A stretch of 64,000 nt of DNA from Catonella sp963545085 (GTDB lineage Bacteria; Bacillota; Clostridia; Lachnospirales; Lachnospiraceae): contig CAUUHV010000011.1 of the NCBI GenBank assembly GCA_963545085.1, positions 1-64,000 of the forward strand, read 5' to 3'. The notes beneath the pieces are model-generated. The model searched no databases, was not told the DNA's origin, and saw only the letters and a program-made list of their open reading frames with translations. Positions 15,881 through 24,914 of the stretch are shown here, piece by piece. Made by a program: the position numbers and the translations under genes. Each line of letters starts with the position of its first letter. Within the stretch, counting starts at the first letter, position 1.

Positions 15881-16870
15881 ATGAAAAAAATTATAAATGC
15901 CCCTGAAGATGTAGTTAAGGAATCACTTGAAGGTATGCAGATGGCATATTGCGACATCTTGGACTATATTCCTGAAAAAGAGGTAATAGTAAGAAAAAAT
16001 ATAAAGGACAAGGTGGGAGTTATTTCCGGAGGAGGAGCAGGCCATGAGCCCTTACACGCGGGGTTTGTAGGAAGAGGAATGCTTGACGCGGCAGTATCGG
16101 GAAATGTATTTTCTTCACCGAGCCCTGACAGAATAGAAGCTGCAATAAACAGGGTTAATAAAGGAAAAGGAATACTATTTGTAATAAAAAATTATTCCGG
16201 CGATATAATGAATTTCGGGCTTGCGGCAGATATGGCGGAATTGGATGGAATACAGATTGAAAGTGTAGTGGTGAAGGATGATGTAGCGGTACAGGACAGT
16301 ACATATTCAACAGGAAGAAGAGGAATAGCGGGAACAGTTTTCGTACACAAAATCGCAGGGGCGATGGCGGAAACGGGAGCATCTTTAAGCGAAGTAGCAG
16401 GTGTGGCAAGAGAAGCCGTTTCCAATATAAGAAGTATGGGTATGGCTATGACACCGTGTGTACTTCCGGCAGTCGGGAAACCGGGATTTATTTTAGGTGA
16501 TGACGAGATTGAAATAGGTATGGGCATACATGGAGAACCGGGAGTTGAAAAGACAAAGATAAAGACTGCCAAAGAGGTGGCGGAAATTCTTTTGGATAAG
16601 ATTTTGAGTGATTATGATTATGAGAACGGTGAGGTGGCCGTTCTTGTAAACGGACTTGGCGGAACCCCTCTTATGGAGCTTTATATATTAAACCGTGAAG
16701 TACAAATATTGCTTAAAGAAAAAGGAATAAAGGTACATAAGACACTTGTAGGAAACTATACTACTTCAATTGATATGACGGGCTGCTCATTAACCCTTAT
16801 GAAGTTGAATGATAAATTAAAATCATTGTTGGATGCTTCATGTGATACGCCGGCATTAAAAATTGATTAA
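15881..16870 (+). CDS. dhaK: Dihydroxyacetone kinase subunit DhaK-like
   Basis: The 329-residue protein matches the substrate-binding subunit of dihydroxyacetone kinase. It has the N-terminal SGGGAGHEPLHAGFVGRGML block (about 47-66) and His217 in GIHGEPG, the residue that holds the keto substrate as a hemiaminal in DhaK. The family adds a phosphate to dihydroxyacetone or related small keto/aldehyde compounds. DhaL follows after 14 bases, but no DhaM (the PTS phosphodonor) is nearby, so the phosphate source is unknown. Placement after a LIV transporter and before methyltransferase-like genes suggests a role other than glycerol breakdown. Confidence 0.9.
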   Translation: MKKIINAPEDVVKESLEGMQMAYCDILDYIPEKEVIVRKNIKDKVGVISGGGAGHEPLHAGFVGRGMLDAAVSGNVFSSPSPDRIEAAINRVNKGKGILFVIKNYSGDIMNFGLAADMAELDGIQIESVVVKDDVAVQDSTYSTGRRGIAGTVFVHKIAGAMAETGASLSEVAGVAREAVSNIRSMGMAMTPCVLPAVGKPGFILGDDEIEIGMGIHGEPGVEKTKIKTAKEVAEILLDKILSDYDYENGEVAVLVNGLGGTPLMELYILNREVQILLKEKGIKVHKTLVGNYTTSIDMTGCSLTLMKLNDKLKSLLDASCDTPALKID

Positions 16871-16884
16871 AAGGAGGGCTGAAA

Positions 16885-17532
16885 ATGGCATTCAGATTAA
16901 CCGCGAAAGATTATGCGGAGTATATAGAAAGAGCGTATAAAGTTATATATGAAAATGGAGACTATGTTACAGATTTGGATTTAGCCACGGGTGATGGAGA
17001 TCATTGGTCAAATCTTAATATGGGATTTAAAAAACTTGTTGAATTAAAACCGGAGCTTGAAAAGTTAAGCATAAGCAATGAATTGAAAGAAATAGGAAAA
17101 ACAATGATGGCTGTGATAGGCGGTTCTTCGGGAGTGCTTTATGGCAGTGCCTATATTGCGGCGGCTAAGGTAAGCTTTGATAAAGAATATCTGGACAATA
17201 AAGGTCTATATGAAGTTCTTGATGCCATGTTAAACGCAATAATGGCAAGAGGACAGGCAAAACCCGGATTTAAAACAATGATAGACAGTCTGTATCCTGC
17301 AGTGGAAGAATATAAAATCTGTCTTGAAAATGGAGTCATGGATGAAGAACTTTGTGACAGAGTAAAGAAAGCGGCAAAAGACGGAGCTGACAGTACAGCC
17401 GATATGGAGGCGGTAAGAGGAAGAGCCACATATCAGGCGGATAAAGGGGTCGGACATACAGATCCCGGAGCTGTGACAATGTCGTATCAGATATCGGAGC
17501 TTATGGATATTGCTAAAGAGAAAATAATGTAG
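16885..17532 (+). CDS. dhaL: Dihydroxyacetone kinase subunit DhaL-like
   Basis: The 215-residue nucleotide-binding subunit has the Asp-rich motif DLDLATGDGDH (about 31-41) that binds Mg-ADP, the GGSSGVLYG loop (about 81-89), and the HTDPGA motif near the C-terminus. In PTS-type kinases the tightly bound ADP is rephosphorylated by DhaM. The ATG has a strong AAAAGGAGG upstream. The next gene starts 14 bases after its stop. Confidence 0.9.
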   Translation: MAFRLTAKDYAEYIERAYKVIYENGDYVTDLDLATGDGDHWSNLNMGFKKLVELKPELEKLSISNELKEIGKTMMAVIGGSSGVLYGSAYIAAAKVSFDKEYLDNKGLYEVLDAMLNAIMARGQAKPGFKTMIDSLYPAVEEYKICLENGVMDEELCDRVKKAAKDGADSTADMEAVRGRATYQADKGVGHTDPGAVTMSYQISELMDIAKEKIM

Positions 17533-17546
17533 GTCGAGGTAGACGG

Positions 17547-18563
17547 ATGTTACAGTCAAAAAGAGAATTATTAAAGGCGGCATTTGACGGTCAGGAAACA
17601 GACAGGATACCGATTGGATTCTGGCACCATTTCATTTTAGGTAAGGAGCAGTTTCAGGGGCTTGAAAACGAAGAGATAAGAGATAGAGCTGTTCTTGGGC
17701 ATAAAAAATATTATGAAACAGTAAATCCCGATATGATGAAGTTAATGAACGAGGGATTTATGGGGTATCCGCCCGTTATGGATAATGAGCTGAAAACAGG
17801 AGAAGATCTTTTAAAAATAAAAAGCATTGGCGAGGATCATCCCTGGATTACAGAGCAGGTAAAACATGTTAAAAAATTAACAGAACTGTTCGGAAAAGAG
17901 GTTATGACTTTTTATAATGTGTTCGCACCGGTACAGGTAATAAGAATAAGGCTTGAGTTTTATGACTTGGATTTTGAAAGATTTGTATATCTGGCTGAAA
18001 ATTTTCCTGATGAGCTTTACCATGCAGGTATGGAAATACAAAAAGATCTTATGATACTCCTTAAGAAATTATTCAAAGAAACAAGTTTAGACGGTATATA
18101 TTATTGTGTGCAGAATATACAAAGTACCATGTATACAAAGGAAGTATATGACCGGTATATCAGACCGACGGAAATAGAGCTGTTAGATCTGGCAAACAGT
18201 CTGAGTGACTATAATATCCTGCATATTTGCGGGTATGCTCATCATAAAAACAACTTGAAATTTTATACTGATTATAAGAGTAAAGCTTATAACTGGGCGG
18301 TATTTACAGAAGGGGTATCTCTTAGTGAGGGAAAGAAACTCTTTAAAGGAAAGTGCATATTGGGAGGGTTTGACAATAATCCGGATACCCTTATAGATAT
18401 AGGTTCTAAAGAGGAAGTTGAAGCATTTGCCAAAAAACTTATAAGAGAGAGCGGCTATAAAGGCTATGTACTCGGAGCTGACTGTTCCATACCGAACGGA
18501 ATTGATGATGGGCGTATCAGGTGGATTTCGGATATAGCTAATAGAGAATTAAAAGAAAAATAG
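17547..18563 (+). CDS. UroD/MtaA-like zinc methyltransferase, copy 1
   Basis: The 338-residue protein belongs to the uroporphyrinogen-decarboxylase fold family. It has the H-x-C motif (His226-Ile-Cys228 in HICGYAHH) plus Cys313 in LGADC. This is the zinc-binding H-x-C...C pattern of MtaA/MtbA-type methyltransferases, which move methyl groups between corrinoid proteins and thiols. True UroD enzymes of heme synthesis lack it. I therefore infer methyl transfer, not porphyrin chemistry. No corrinoid protein is encoded nearby, so the methyl donor and acceptor are unknown. GAGG lies before the ATG. Confidence 0.8.
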   Translation: MLQSKRELLKAAFDGQETDRIPIGFWHHFILGKEQFQGLENEEIRDRAVLGHKKYYETVNPDMMKLMNEGFMGYPPVMDNELKTGEDLLKIKSIGEDHPWITEQVKHVKKLTELFGKEVMTFYNVFAPVQVIRIRLEFYDLDFERFVYLAENFPDELYHAGMEIQKDLMILLKKLFKETSLDGIYYCVQNIQSTMYTKEVYDRYIRPTEIELLDLANSLSDYNILHICGYAHHKNNLKFYTDYKSKAYNWAVFTEGVSLSEGKKLFKGKCILGGFDNNPDTLIDIGSKEEVEAFAKKLIRESGYKGYVLGADCSIPNGIDDGRIRWISDIANRELKEK

Positions 18564-18572
18564 GAGGTTTTT

Positions 18573-19580
18573 ATGGAAGATAGAAAAAAGGTGGTAGAGG
18601 CATTTTTAAATAATGAAGAAGCAGACCGGGTTGTATCCGCTTTCTGGCATCATTTTGTTTCGTTTCATAATCATTATAATGGTGATGTAAAGGAAATATA
18701 TGATGAAATATTAACCAAGCAGAAGAAGTATATAGATGAGGTAAAACCGGACTTATTGAAAATAATGTCCGACGGTTTTTTTGGGCATCCTTCCGTATGC
18801 GATAAGGTAATTACAACCTTAGACGAATTAAGAGAAATAAAGTCTGTAGGGGCGAATCATGACTGGATAAACAGACAGGTTGAGTATGTTAAAGAAGTGG
18901 CAAACTATGCAGGAGATAATGTATATAAATATTATAATATATTTTCACCTTTACAGTACATACGGCTTCGTTTTGAAGAATATGATGAAGACTTTAAAAA
19001 GTTCACCGGATTATTTAAAGAAGATAAGGACGTTATGGTACAGGCGGCAAAAAATATTGCGGAAGATATTAAAGCGCTTGTTAAAAGATTATTTGAAGAA
19101 ACCTCTATTGATGGTATATATTATAGTGTGCAATGTGTACAGGATAAGAGCTTTACAAAGGAGGTACACAAAGAGCTGGTTGAACCTCTTGATTTGGAAG
19201 TTCTTAATTATATAAATACATTTACGGATAATGTAATGCTTCATATTTGCGGATATGGGAAATACACCAATAATCTTGAATGGTATGCGGACTATCCGGT
19301 AAAAGTATTTAACTGGGCAATATATTCTGAAAATATTTCACTTGCGGAGGGAAAGAAAATATTTAAAGGAAAGCCTGTGCTTGGCGGATTTGACAATGCG
19401 GCGGGCTCCCTGCTTTATGAGGCGGATGAAGATGAACTTAAAAAAGAAATATATAGAATACTTGATGAAGCCGGCACAAAGGGAGTAGCTCTCGGCGCTG
19501 ACTGTACTATAAGTGAAAACATAAAACCGGAAAGACTTGAATTTATAAGGAAAGTAGCTGCTGAATATAAGAAACGGTAG
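18573..19580 (+). CDS. UroD/MtaA-like zinc methyltransferase, copy 2
   Basis: This 335-residue paralogue of the preceding gene shares its whole layout. Zinc-type residues are His224-x-Cys226 in HICGYGKY and Cys311 in LGADC. The N-terminal FWHHF motif is also common to both. The starts differ in the substrate-facing loops, so the pair may form a heterodimer or act on two related substrates. AGGAGGT lies before the ATG, 9 bases after the stop of copy 1. Confidence 0.8.
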   Translation: MEDRKKVVEAFLNNEEADRVVSAFWHHFVSFHNHYNGDVKEIYDEILTKQKKYIDEVKPDLLKIMSDGFFGHPSVCDKVITTLDELREIKSVGANHDWINRQVEYVKEVANYAGDNVYKYYNIFSPLQYIRLRFEEYDEDFKKFTGLFKEDKDVMVQAAKNIAEDIKALVKRLFEETSIDGIYYSVQCVQDKSFTKEVHKELVEPLDLEVLNYINTFTDNVMLHICGYGKYTNNLEWYADYPVKVFNWAIYSENISLAEGKKIFKGKPVLGGFDNAAGSLLYEADEDELKKEIYRILDEAGTKGVALGADCTISENIKPERLEFIRKVAAEYKKR

Positions 19581-19601
19581 GCTTGAAAGGAGGAGAGAGC
19601 C

Positions 19602-21263
19602 ATAGGAAGCAAATTATATTTGGATAAATTTGCTGAAGTTATATCGGATGTACTTGATACTGACGTAATCATAGTCGATACGCAAATGAATATGATTGGC
19701 AGGAAGTTTCATTATTTTTCTCTTTATAATAAGATTGATTATGGTTCTCTCATCTCTACTGTTCTTACAAGCAGTAAAAAGGTGTGCATAAGTAATAAGG
19801 CAAATGTACCCAGCTGCAAAAAATGTGAAGCATTTAAAGAGTGCAAGATGAGCGGCTTTGTAGGCGTGCCTATTCGCTATGAAAATGAAGTTACGGGAGT
19901 TTTGGCGCTTATACTTAGAAAAAGTAAGTGTAAAAAGTTGTTTGAAAAAATGGATTCGACCGTAACATTTATGGAAAATATGGCAAACCTTATAGCAAAA
20001 CGGATTCATGAGCATAATGTCAGGAAATCACTTAAGGATAAAGTGACCCGGATTGAAGCCATGATAAATATAATGCAGGACGCGCTTGCGTATACTGACT
20101 GCTACGGAAATATAGTTTACAGAAATAAAGCATTTAAAACCACATTTGAAGAACATGGAAATGTGACTAACATCGGTGATATATACCCTGAAATAAGAAG
20201 GATAATGAGAAAGGGTGAAAGAGTGGAAAATTTGAAGGTTTCTATAGAGTATAAAGGGGCGTATTTTTACGGAACCTTAACTTGTGAGCCGATTTTTTCA
20301 GAGGATTCTTTGAGTAAGGAATTTTTAAGCTGCTTCAGGTCATACAGCAGAATACAAAATGATTCGGTGTTATTTGCCAACGGAACCCTTGTTACATTTT
20401 CATGGTTATCTAAATATGTAGGAAAAGAAACAGCCGAAAAGGCTAAGGAAATATCGGACGGAAAAAATTGTATTTTAATTGAAAGCGATGACAACGCTAT
20501 AAACGAGCTGCTTGCTAAAGCGATTGTAAATTATTCGGATAGAAGGCTTCAGGAAATGAAAGTGATTTATATGCAGAATGTGTACAGAGATTTAATGGAA
20601 TCATTTTTGTTTGACGAGCACGGTCTGCTTTGGAGCATGAATAAAGGAACTATAATAATAGTACAGCCGGAGAGAATGTGACTTCATGTCCAAAACACAG
20701 TGGCGGAGTATTTAAAAAATGAATGTTCCGCGATAAAGCAGAATATAAAAAACGAAGCGGGTGTAAGAAGTATATTTTGCACTACCGAAGACTTGGGAAA
20801 ACTTGTTAAAGAAGGATTGTTCAGTCCGGATTTATATGAGAGGATAAGTAAAACTACTTTGAAAAATCCCGAAACTGTTTATAATAATAAACTTTTGTTC
20901 ACAAGATTTTTTGAGAGCGGAATAAAATATTACAGTAGGATATATGGTAAAAGTCGTAAAGATAGCGCGGAAAGATTTTTTGATGAATTGTGGAATAAAA
21001 GAAAAGAGTATGATTTGGGTATGCTTGAAACCTTAATTGAGGTTTTTATTAAGGATGGAGAAGATAAGATAAAAGATACAGATACGGAAAATATAGGACC
21101 GACCACCAAAGATATTGAAAAGGACAGGTTGAAAGAACTTTTGCTTAAAGGGACTGCAAAGAAAGATATTTGTAGAGTATTGGAATGTTCAAGAAGTACT
21201 CTTTACAGAAAGATAAAAAAATATAAATTTGAGGAGCTTATGCAAAAAAATGGAGAAAACTGA
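19602..21263 (+). pseudogene. Sigma-54-activator-like regulator, interrupted
   Basis: One continuous frame runs from ATA 19602 to TGA 21261-21263, broken by an in-frame TGA at 20679-20681 (codon 360). Domains in order: an N-terminal sensor with a cysteine cluster (C, then C-x2-C-x5-C), a PAS-like region, a decayed AAA module, and a Fis-type helix-turn-helix at about 515-548. The AAA part keeps the LFSPDLYERI-type end of sigma-54 activators but lacks Walker A and GAFTGA, so it should not open sigma-54 promoters. AAAGGAGG lies 8 bases before ATA, exactly where an ATG is expected; the next start, TTG 19620, is too far. It probably regulated this operon. Confidence 0.75.
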
Positions 21264-22527
21264 CAGAATATATAAAGCATATATGGATATTCTCAAAGAA
21301 GAATTGAAGGCGGCAATGGGGTGTACCGAGCCTATATCGCTTGCGTATGCCGGAGCGCTTGCAAGAAAGTGTCTGGGAGAAGTGCCTGACAGAGTAATTG
21401 TAAAAGTAAGCGGCAGTATAATAAAAAATGTAAAATCTGTAATCATTCCGAATACGGGAGGGATGAAAGGAATAGAGGCCGCGGTAGCGGCAGGGATAAT
21501 AGCGGGAGATGCGGAAAGAGAATTGGAAGTCATTTCCGGCATTTCCGAGGAAAAAAAAGCTGAAATTAAGAAATACGTCGAAAAAACGGATATAAAAGTG
21601 GAGCATTTAAAAGATTCGGAGCTTTTTGAAATTACTATAAGAGCGGAAAAGGGAGAGTCATACGCAAAGATACATATTATAAATACGCATACAAATGTGG
21701 TACTCATAGAAAGAGACGGAAAAATTTTATTTAAGGGAGAAGATGGAATAAACGGAAATCAATATATGGTGAACCGACAGTTACTCAATATGGAAGATAT
21801 ATGGGATTTTATTCAAACTGCGGATATAGATGATATAAGACCTATATTAAAGGTACAGGCGGAGTATAATTTTGCGATAGCTAAAGAGGGAATGGAGCAT
21901 AATTACGGTGCTAATATAGGCAAGGTTTTGCTTGAAATGTATGAAAAAGATACTAAAACAAGAGCAAAGGCTATGGCGGCGGCAGGCTCGGACGCAAGAA
22001 TGAGCGGATGCGAGCTGCCTGTGGTTATAAACTCGGGAAGCGGTAATCAGGGAATAACGGTATCGGTACCGGTTATTGTTTATGCCAATGAGTTGGGATG
22101 TTCTGAAGAAAAAATGTATAGGGCTTTGGCACTTTCAAATCTTACCGCGATTCATCAAAAGAGTTTTATAGGTACTCTTTCGGCGTATTGCGGTGCAATT
22201 AGCGCGGGAGTCGGAAGCGGAGCGGGAATAGCCTACTTGCAGGGAGCCACGTTTTCGGAGGTGGAAGATACTATAGTAAACGCTCTTGCGATAACTTCGG
22301 GGATTATATGTGACGGAGCGAAAGCGTCATGTGCCGCAAAAATAGCGGCAGCTGTAGACGCGGGAATCATGGGGTTTAATATGAGCAGGTCCGGACAGCG
22401 CTTTAAGGGCGGTGACGGTATTGTGACGGATGATGTGGAAAGCACAATTAAAAATGTAGGCAGGCTCGGAAAAGAAGGTATGAGGGAGACAAATGAGGAA
22501 ATTATAAGTATAATGATAGGTAAGTAA
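21250..22527 (+). CDS. UPF0597 / L-cysteine desulfidase-like protein
   Basis: The 425-residue protein belongs to the UPF0597 family (serine-dehydratase alpha fold, related to CdsB/CyuA). It has the N-terminal GCTEPISLAYAGALAR block and SGCELPVVINSGSGNQG, with conserved cysteines that hold an iron-sulfur cluster in characterised desulfidases. Those enzymes split L-cysteine to pyruvate, ammonia and sulfide; other members may use serine-like substrates. I start at ATG 21250, overlapping the regulator end by 14 bases; the GAGGAG site is a little far (13 bases). It is the last gene of the operon. Confidence 0.85.
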   Translation: MEKTDRIYKAYMDILKEELKAAMGCTEPISLAYAGALARKCLGEVPDRVIVKVSGSIIKNVKSVIIPNTGGMKGIEAAVAAGIIAGDAERELEVISGISEEKKAEIKKYVEKTDIKVEHLKDSELFEITIRAEKGESYAKIHIINTHTNVVLIERDGKILFKGEDGINGNQYMVNRQLLNMEDIWDFIQTADIDDIRPILKVQAEYNFAIAKEGMEHNYGANIGKVLLEMYEKDTKTRAKAMAAAGSDARMSGCELPVVINSGSGNQGITVSVPVIVYANELGCSEEKMYRALALSNLTAIHQKSFIGTLSAYCGAISAGVGSGAGIAYLQGATFSEVEDTIVNALAITSGIICDGAKASCAAKIAAAVDAGIMGFNMSRSGQRFKGGDGIVTDDVESTIKNVGRLGKEGMRETNEEIISIMIGK

Positions 22528-22553
22528 GGATAAGGCTTTAATGATGATAGTAT

Positions 22554-22602
22554 AACGGGTTGCCATAAAATGATATAAAAATCTTTTATGGCAGCCCGTT
22601 TT
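22554..22602 (+). terminator. Terminator of the LIV-dha-UroD operon
   Basis: AACGGG-TGCCATAAAA pairs with TTTTATGGCA-CCCGTT, a stem of 16 pairs with one mismatch, followed by TTTT. Confidence 0.85.
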
Positions 22603-22629
22603 GGTATATTAAACTCTCCACAAAAAAAG

Positions 22630-22670
22630 CATACGAACTTCATACGAAATTCATACATTCGTGGTAATAT
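22630..22670 (+). promoter_or_regulatory. Tandem 11-bp repeats upstream of the two-component operon
   Basis: CATACGAACTT, CATACGAAATT and CATACATTCGT follow one another without spacing at 22630, 22641 and 22652. A -10 like TAATAT lies at 22665-22670 with no good -35. Head-to-tail repeats of one helical turn are the usual binding pattern of OmpR-family response regulators, so this is probably the autoregulatory site of the next gene. Confidence 0.65.
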
Positions 22671-22696
22671 ATATACAAGATGAAGGAGATAAAGAA

Positions 22697-23356
22697 ATGG
22701 CTGATATATTTTTTTTGGAAGATGAAGTGACAATAAGAGAGGTACTTGCGGAGTACATGAGCGTTGCGGGGCATAGGGTTACGGAATGCGGTAACGGGGA
22801 CGAGGCGGTGGAGAAGCTTAAAGGGGAGAAATTTGACTTGGCTGTGCTTGATATAAGGGTACCGGGGATAAGCGGACTTAAGGTGCTCGAATATATAAGA
22901 ACGGAGCTTAAATCGGATATGGGCGTAATAATGCTTACCGCCTATGAAGATATAAATACGCAGGTGGAAGCCTTCAACTGCTTCGCCGACGACTATATAA
23001 CCAAACCTGCTTCGCCTATTATTCTGCTTAAAAGAATAGAAGTGCTGCTTAGAAGAATAAATAACGAGGGTGATGAAAGAGAACGCTCCCTTGTCATAGA
23101 CGATAAAGCCTATAAAGCCTTTTATGAAGGAAAGAATTTAAATCTTACGGTAAGCGAATTTCTTTTATTAAAGGCGCTCCGCGACTCGCCGAACCGTGTA
23201 TTTTCAAGAGAACAGCTGATTTTAAATATATTTAACGAGGATTATATAGGAAATGACAGAATTATAGACGCGCATGTAAAAAACCTGAGAAAGAAACTGC
23301 CGGTAAATGTTATAGACACGGTTATAGGTATAGGCTACAGATGGAAGGAGGAGTAA
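22697..23356 (+). CDS. OmpR-family response regulator
   Basis: The 219-residue regulator has a receiver domain (phospho-acceptor Asp52 in VLDIRVPG, conserved Thr and Lys later) and a winged-helix C-terminal output domain. I use ATG 22697, 8 bases after GAAGGAG; a GTG at 22661 overlaps the promoter repeats. The stop is directly followed by the kinase start. The next two genes make an ABC exporter, so the system probably senses and answers an envelope stress or antimicrobial. Confidence 0.93.
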   Translation: MADIFFLEDEVTIREVLAEYMSVAGHRVTECGNGDEAVEKLKGEKFDLAVLDIRVPGISGLKVLEYIRTELKSDMGVIMLTAYEDINTQVEAFNCFADDYITKPASPIILLKRIEVLLRRINNEGDERERSLVIDDKAYKAFYEGKNLNLTVSEFLLLKALRDSPNRVFSREQLILNIFNEDYIGNDRIIDAHVKNLRKKLPVNVIDTVIGIGYRWKEE

Positions 23357-24913
23357 ATGAAACTTGCTAATAAAACTTTTATTTACAGTATAGCGCTTGC
23401 CGGTGTTGTCGGATTATTCATAATAGGGTATCTCTTACTTATGCTGCCGTCGCTTTATACGGCACACAGGCAGGCGGCGAATCTTGAAAGCTTCAAAACC
23501 TCGTTTACAGGGATTATCGAAAACCTTGATACGGAGAACATGACAGCTAAAAGTATAGGAATAAAACTGCCGCTTGAGGGCTATAAAATTGAACTTTTCA
23601 ATGCCGTTATGCAGGGAGATATAGAAATTAAAGATGAAAGCTTAAAAGAAATTTTAGACAGGCTGCGAGGGGTATTTAAGAGAGGCAGAAAGTTTGGAAA
23701 AGATGACGATATTACAAAGAATTACGCTAAAGAGTTTGAAAAGTGTTTTGAAGATATTAAGGTAAAGCTTGAAAATTCAGAACTTATTGAAAACAGGAGC
23801 ATTGCTTTCAATATTAAGATGAAAGAAAACACGACTGAATTTTCTGATGAAATGACGAAATTTTACAGATTGGGAGAGAGGTCGTTCATTGTTGAGCTTG
23901 GTGTGAAAGATAATACAAGCGATACATATTATACTACGCTTATAGGCTTTTACAGAGGTGACAATGAATACATAATAGCTGTGGACGGGGCTGTCGCGCC
24001 TTCGGTAAGCGATATAATTCCGGTGATTTTAGGTATACTTCCTGTAATAATTCCGGTAACTATACTGCTTATTTTTATAACTTCGGGATTTTATTCAAGA
24101 AATATAGTAAATCCAATAACAATGCTTCTAAGGGATGCGGATAACAGAAGAGGAACGGACGGTTATGTGGAGCCTATAATTGTAAAGGGAAATGACGAAA
24201 TAGCGGGGCTTGCGGCATCGTTAAATCTTTTGTATAAGTCGCAGGAAGAAGCGTATAAAAGGATTGGCAGGGAGAGCGAGCGAAAAGAGGTATTTATGAG
24301 AGCCTTTTCCCATCAGCTGAAAACTCCGATTGCGGCGGCGGCTCTTCTTGCGGACGGAATGATATCAAATATCGGAAAATTTTCAGACAGGGACAAGTAT
24401 CTTCCGGAAGTTAAAAAGCAGCTTATGAATATGCAAAAGATAACCGACGAGATTCTTATGATTAACCGTATTGCGGACAGTATAAGTCCTGTAAATGCCG
24501 ATATAAGGACGATTGCGGAGTACACGCTGAATTCCTGCAAAATAGCGGCGGAGGATAAAAATTTAACAATGTCCTGTGATGGAGAAGCAAGCTGGTACTG
24601 TGATCCGAATATCCTTGAGCAGATTTTACTTAATCTTGTCAATAACGCTGTTAAGTACACGGATGACGGCGGAGAGATTATGATTTCCCTTACCGGAGAG
24701 AGGATAGAGATAACAAATCGTCCATCTTATATAGATGAAAGTGTAAAGGATTCGCTCTTTGAAGCCTTTGTGACGGGTGGAGGAAGCGAATCGGGACACG
24801 GACTGGGGCTGTATGTCGCAAAATATTTCGCGGAAATTTCCGGGTTTAAAATAGAACTGAATAATTATGACGACAGGGTTACATTTACCGTATTAAAAGA
24901 AAGGAAGGAATAA
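23357..24913 (+). CDS. Membrane sensor histidine kinase
   Basis: The 518-residue kinase has a first membrane segment (about 10-32), an extracellular sensor of about 180 residues, a second segment (about 220-240), a HAMP linker, a dimerisation helix with phospho-His319 in FSHQLKTP, and a HATPase domain with the N box LLNLVNNAVKYT and the G box GHGLGLYV. It should phosphorylate the preceding regulator. The start codon abuts the regulator stop. The sensor is larger than the short-loop BceS type, so it may bind its ligand directly. Confidence 0.92.
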   Translation: MKLANKTFIYSIALAGVVGLFIIGYLLLMLPSLYTAHRQAANLESFKTSFTGIIENLDTENMTAKSIGIKLPLEGYKIELFNAVMQGDIEIKDESLKEILDRLRGVFKRGRKFGKDDDITKNYAKEFEKCFEDIKVKLENSELIENRSIAFNIKMKENTTEFSDEMTKFYRLGERSFIVELGVKDNTSDTYYTTLIGFYRGDNEYIIAVDGAVAPSVSDIIPVILGILPVIIPVTILLIFITSGFYSRNIVNPITMLLRDADNRRGTDGYVEPIIVKGNDEIAGLAASLNLLYKSQEEAYKRIGRESERKEVFMRAFSHQLKTPIAAAALLADGMISNIGKFSDRDKYLPEVKKQLMNMQKITDEILMINRIADSISPVNADIRTIAEYTLNSCKIAAEDKNLTMSCDGEASWYCDPNILEQILLNLVNNAVKYTDDGGEIMISLTGERIEITNRPSYIDESVKDSLFEAFVTGGGSESGHGLGLYVAKYFAEISGFKIELNNYDDRVTFTVLKERKE

Positions 24914-24914
24914 T

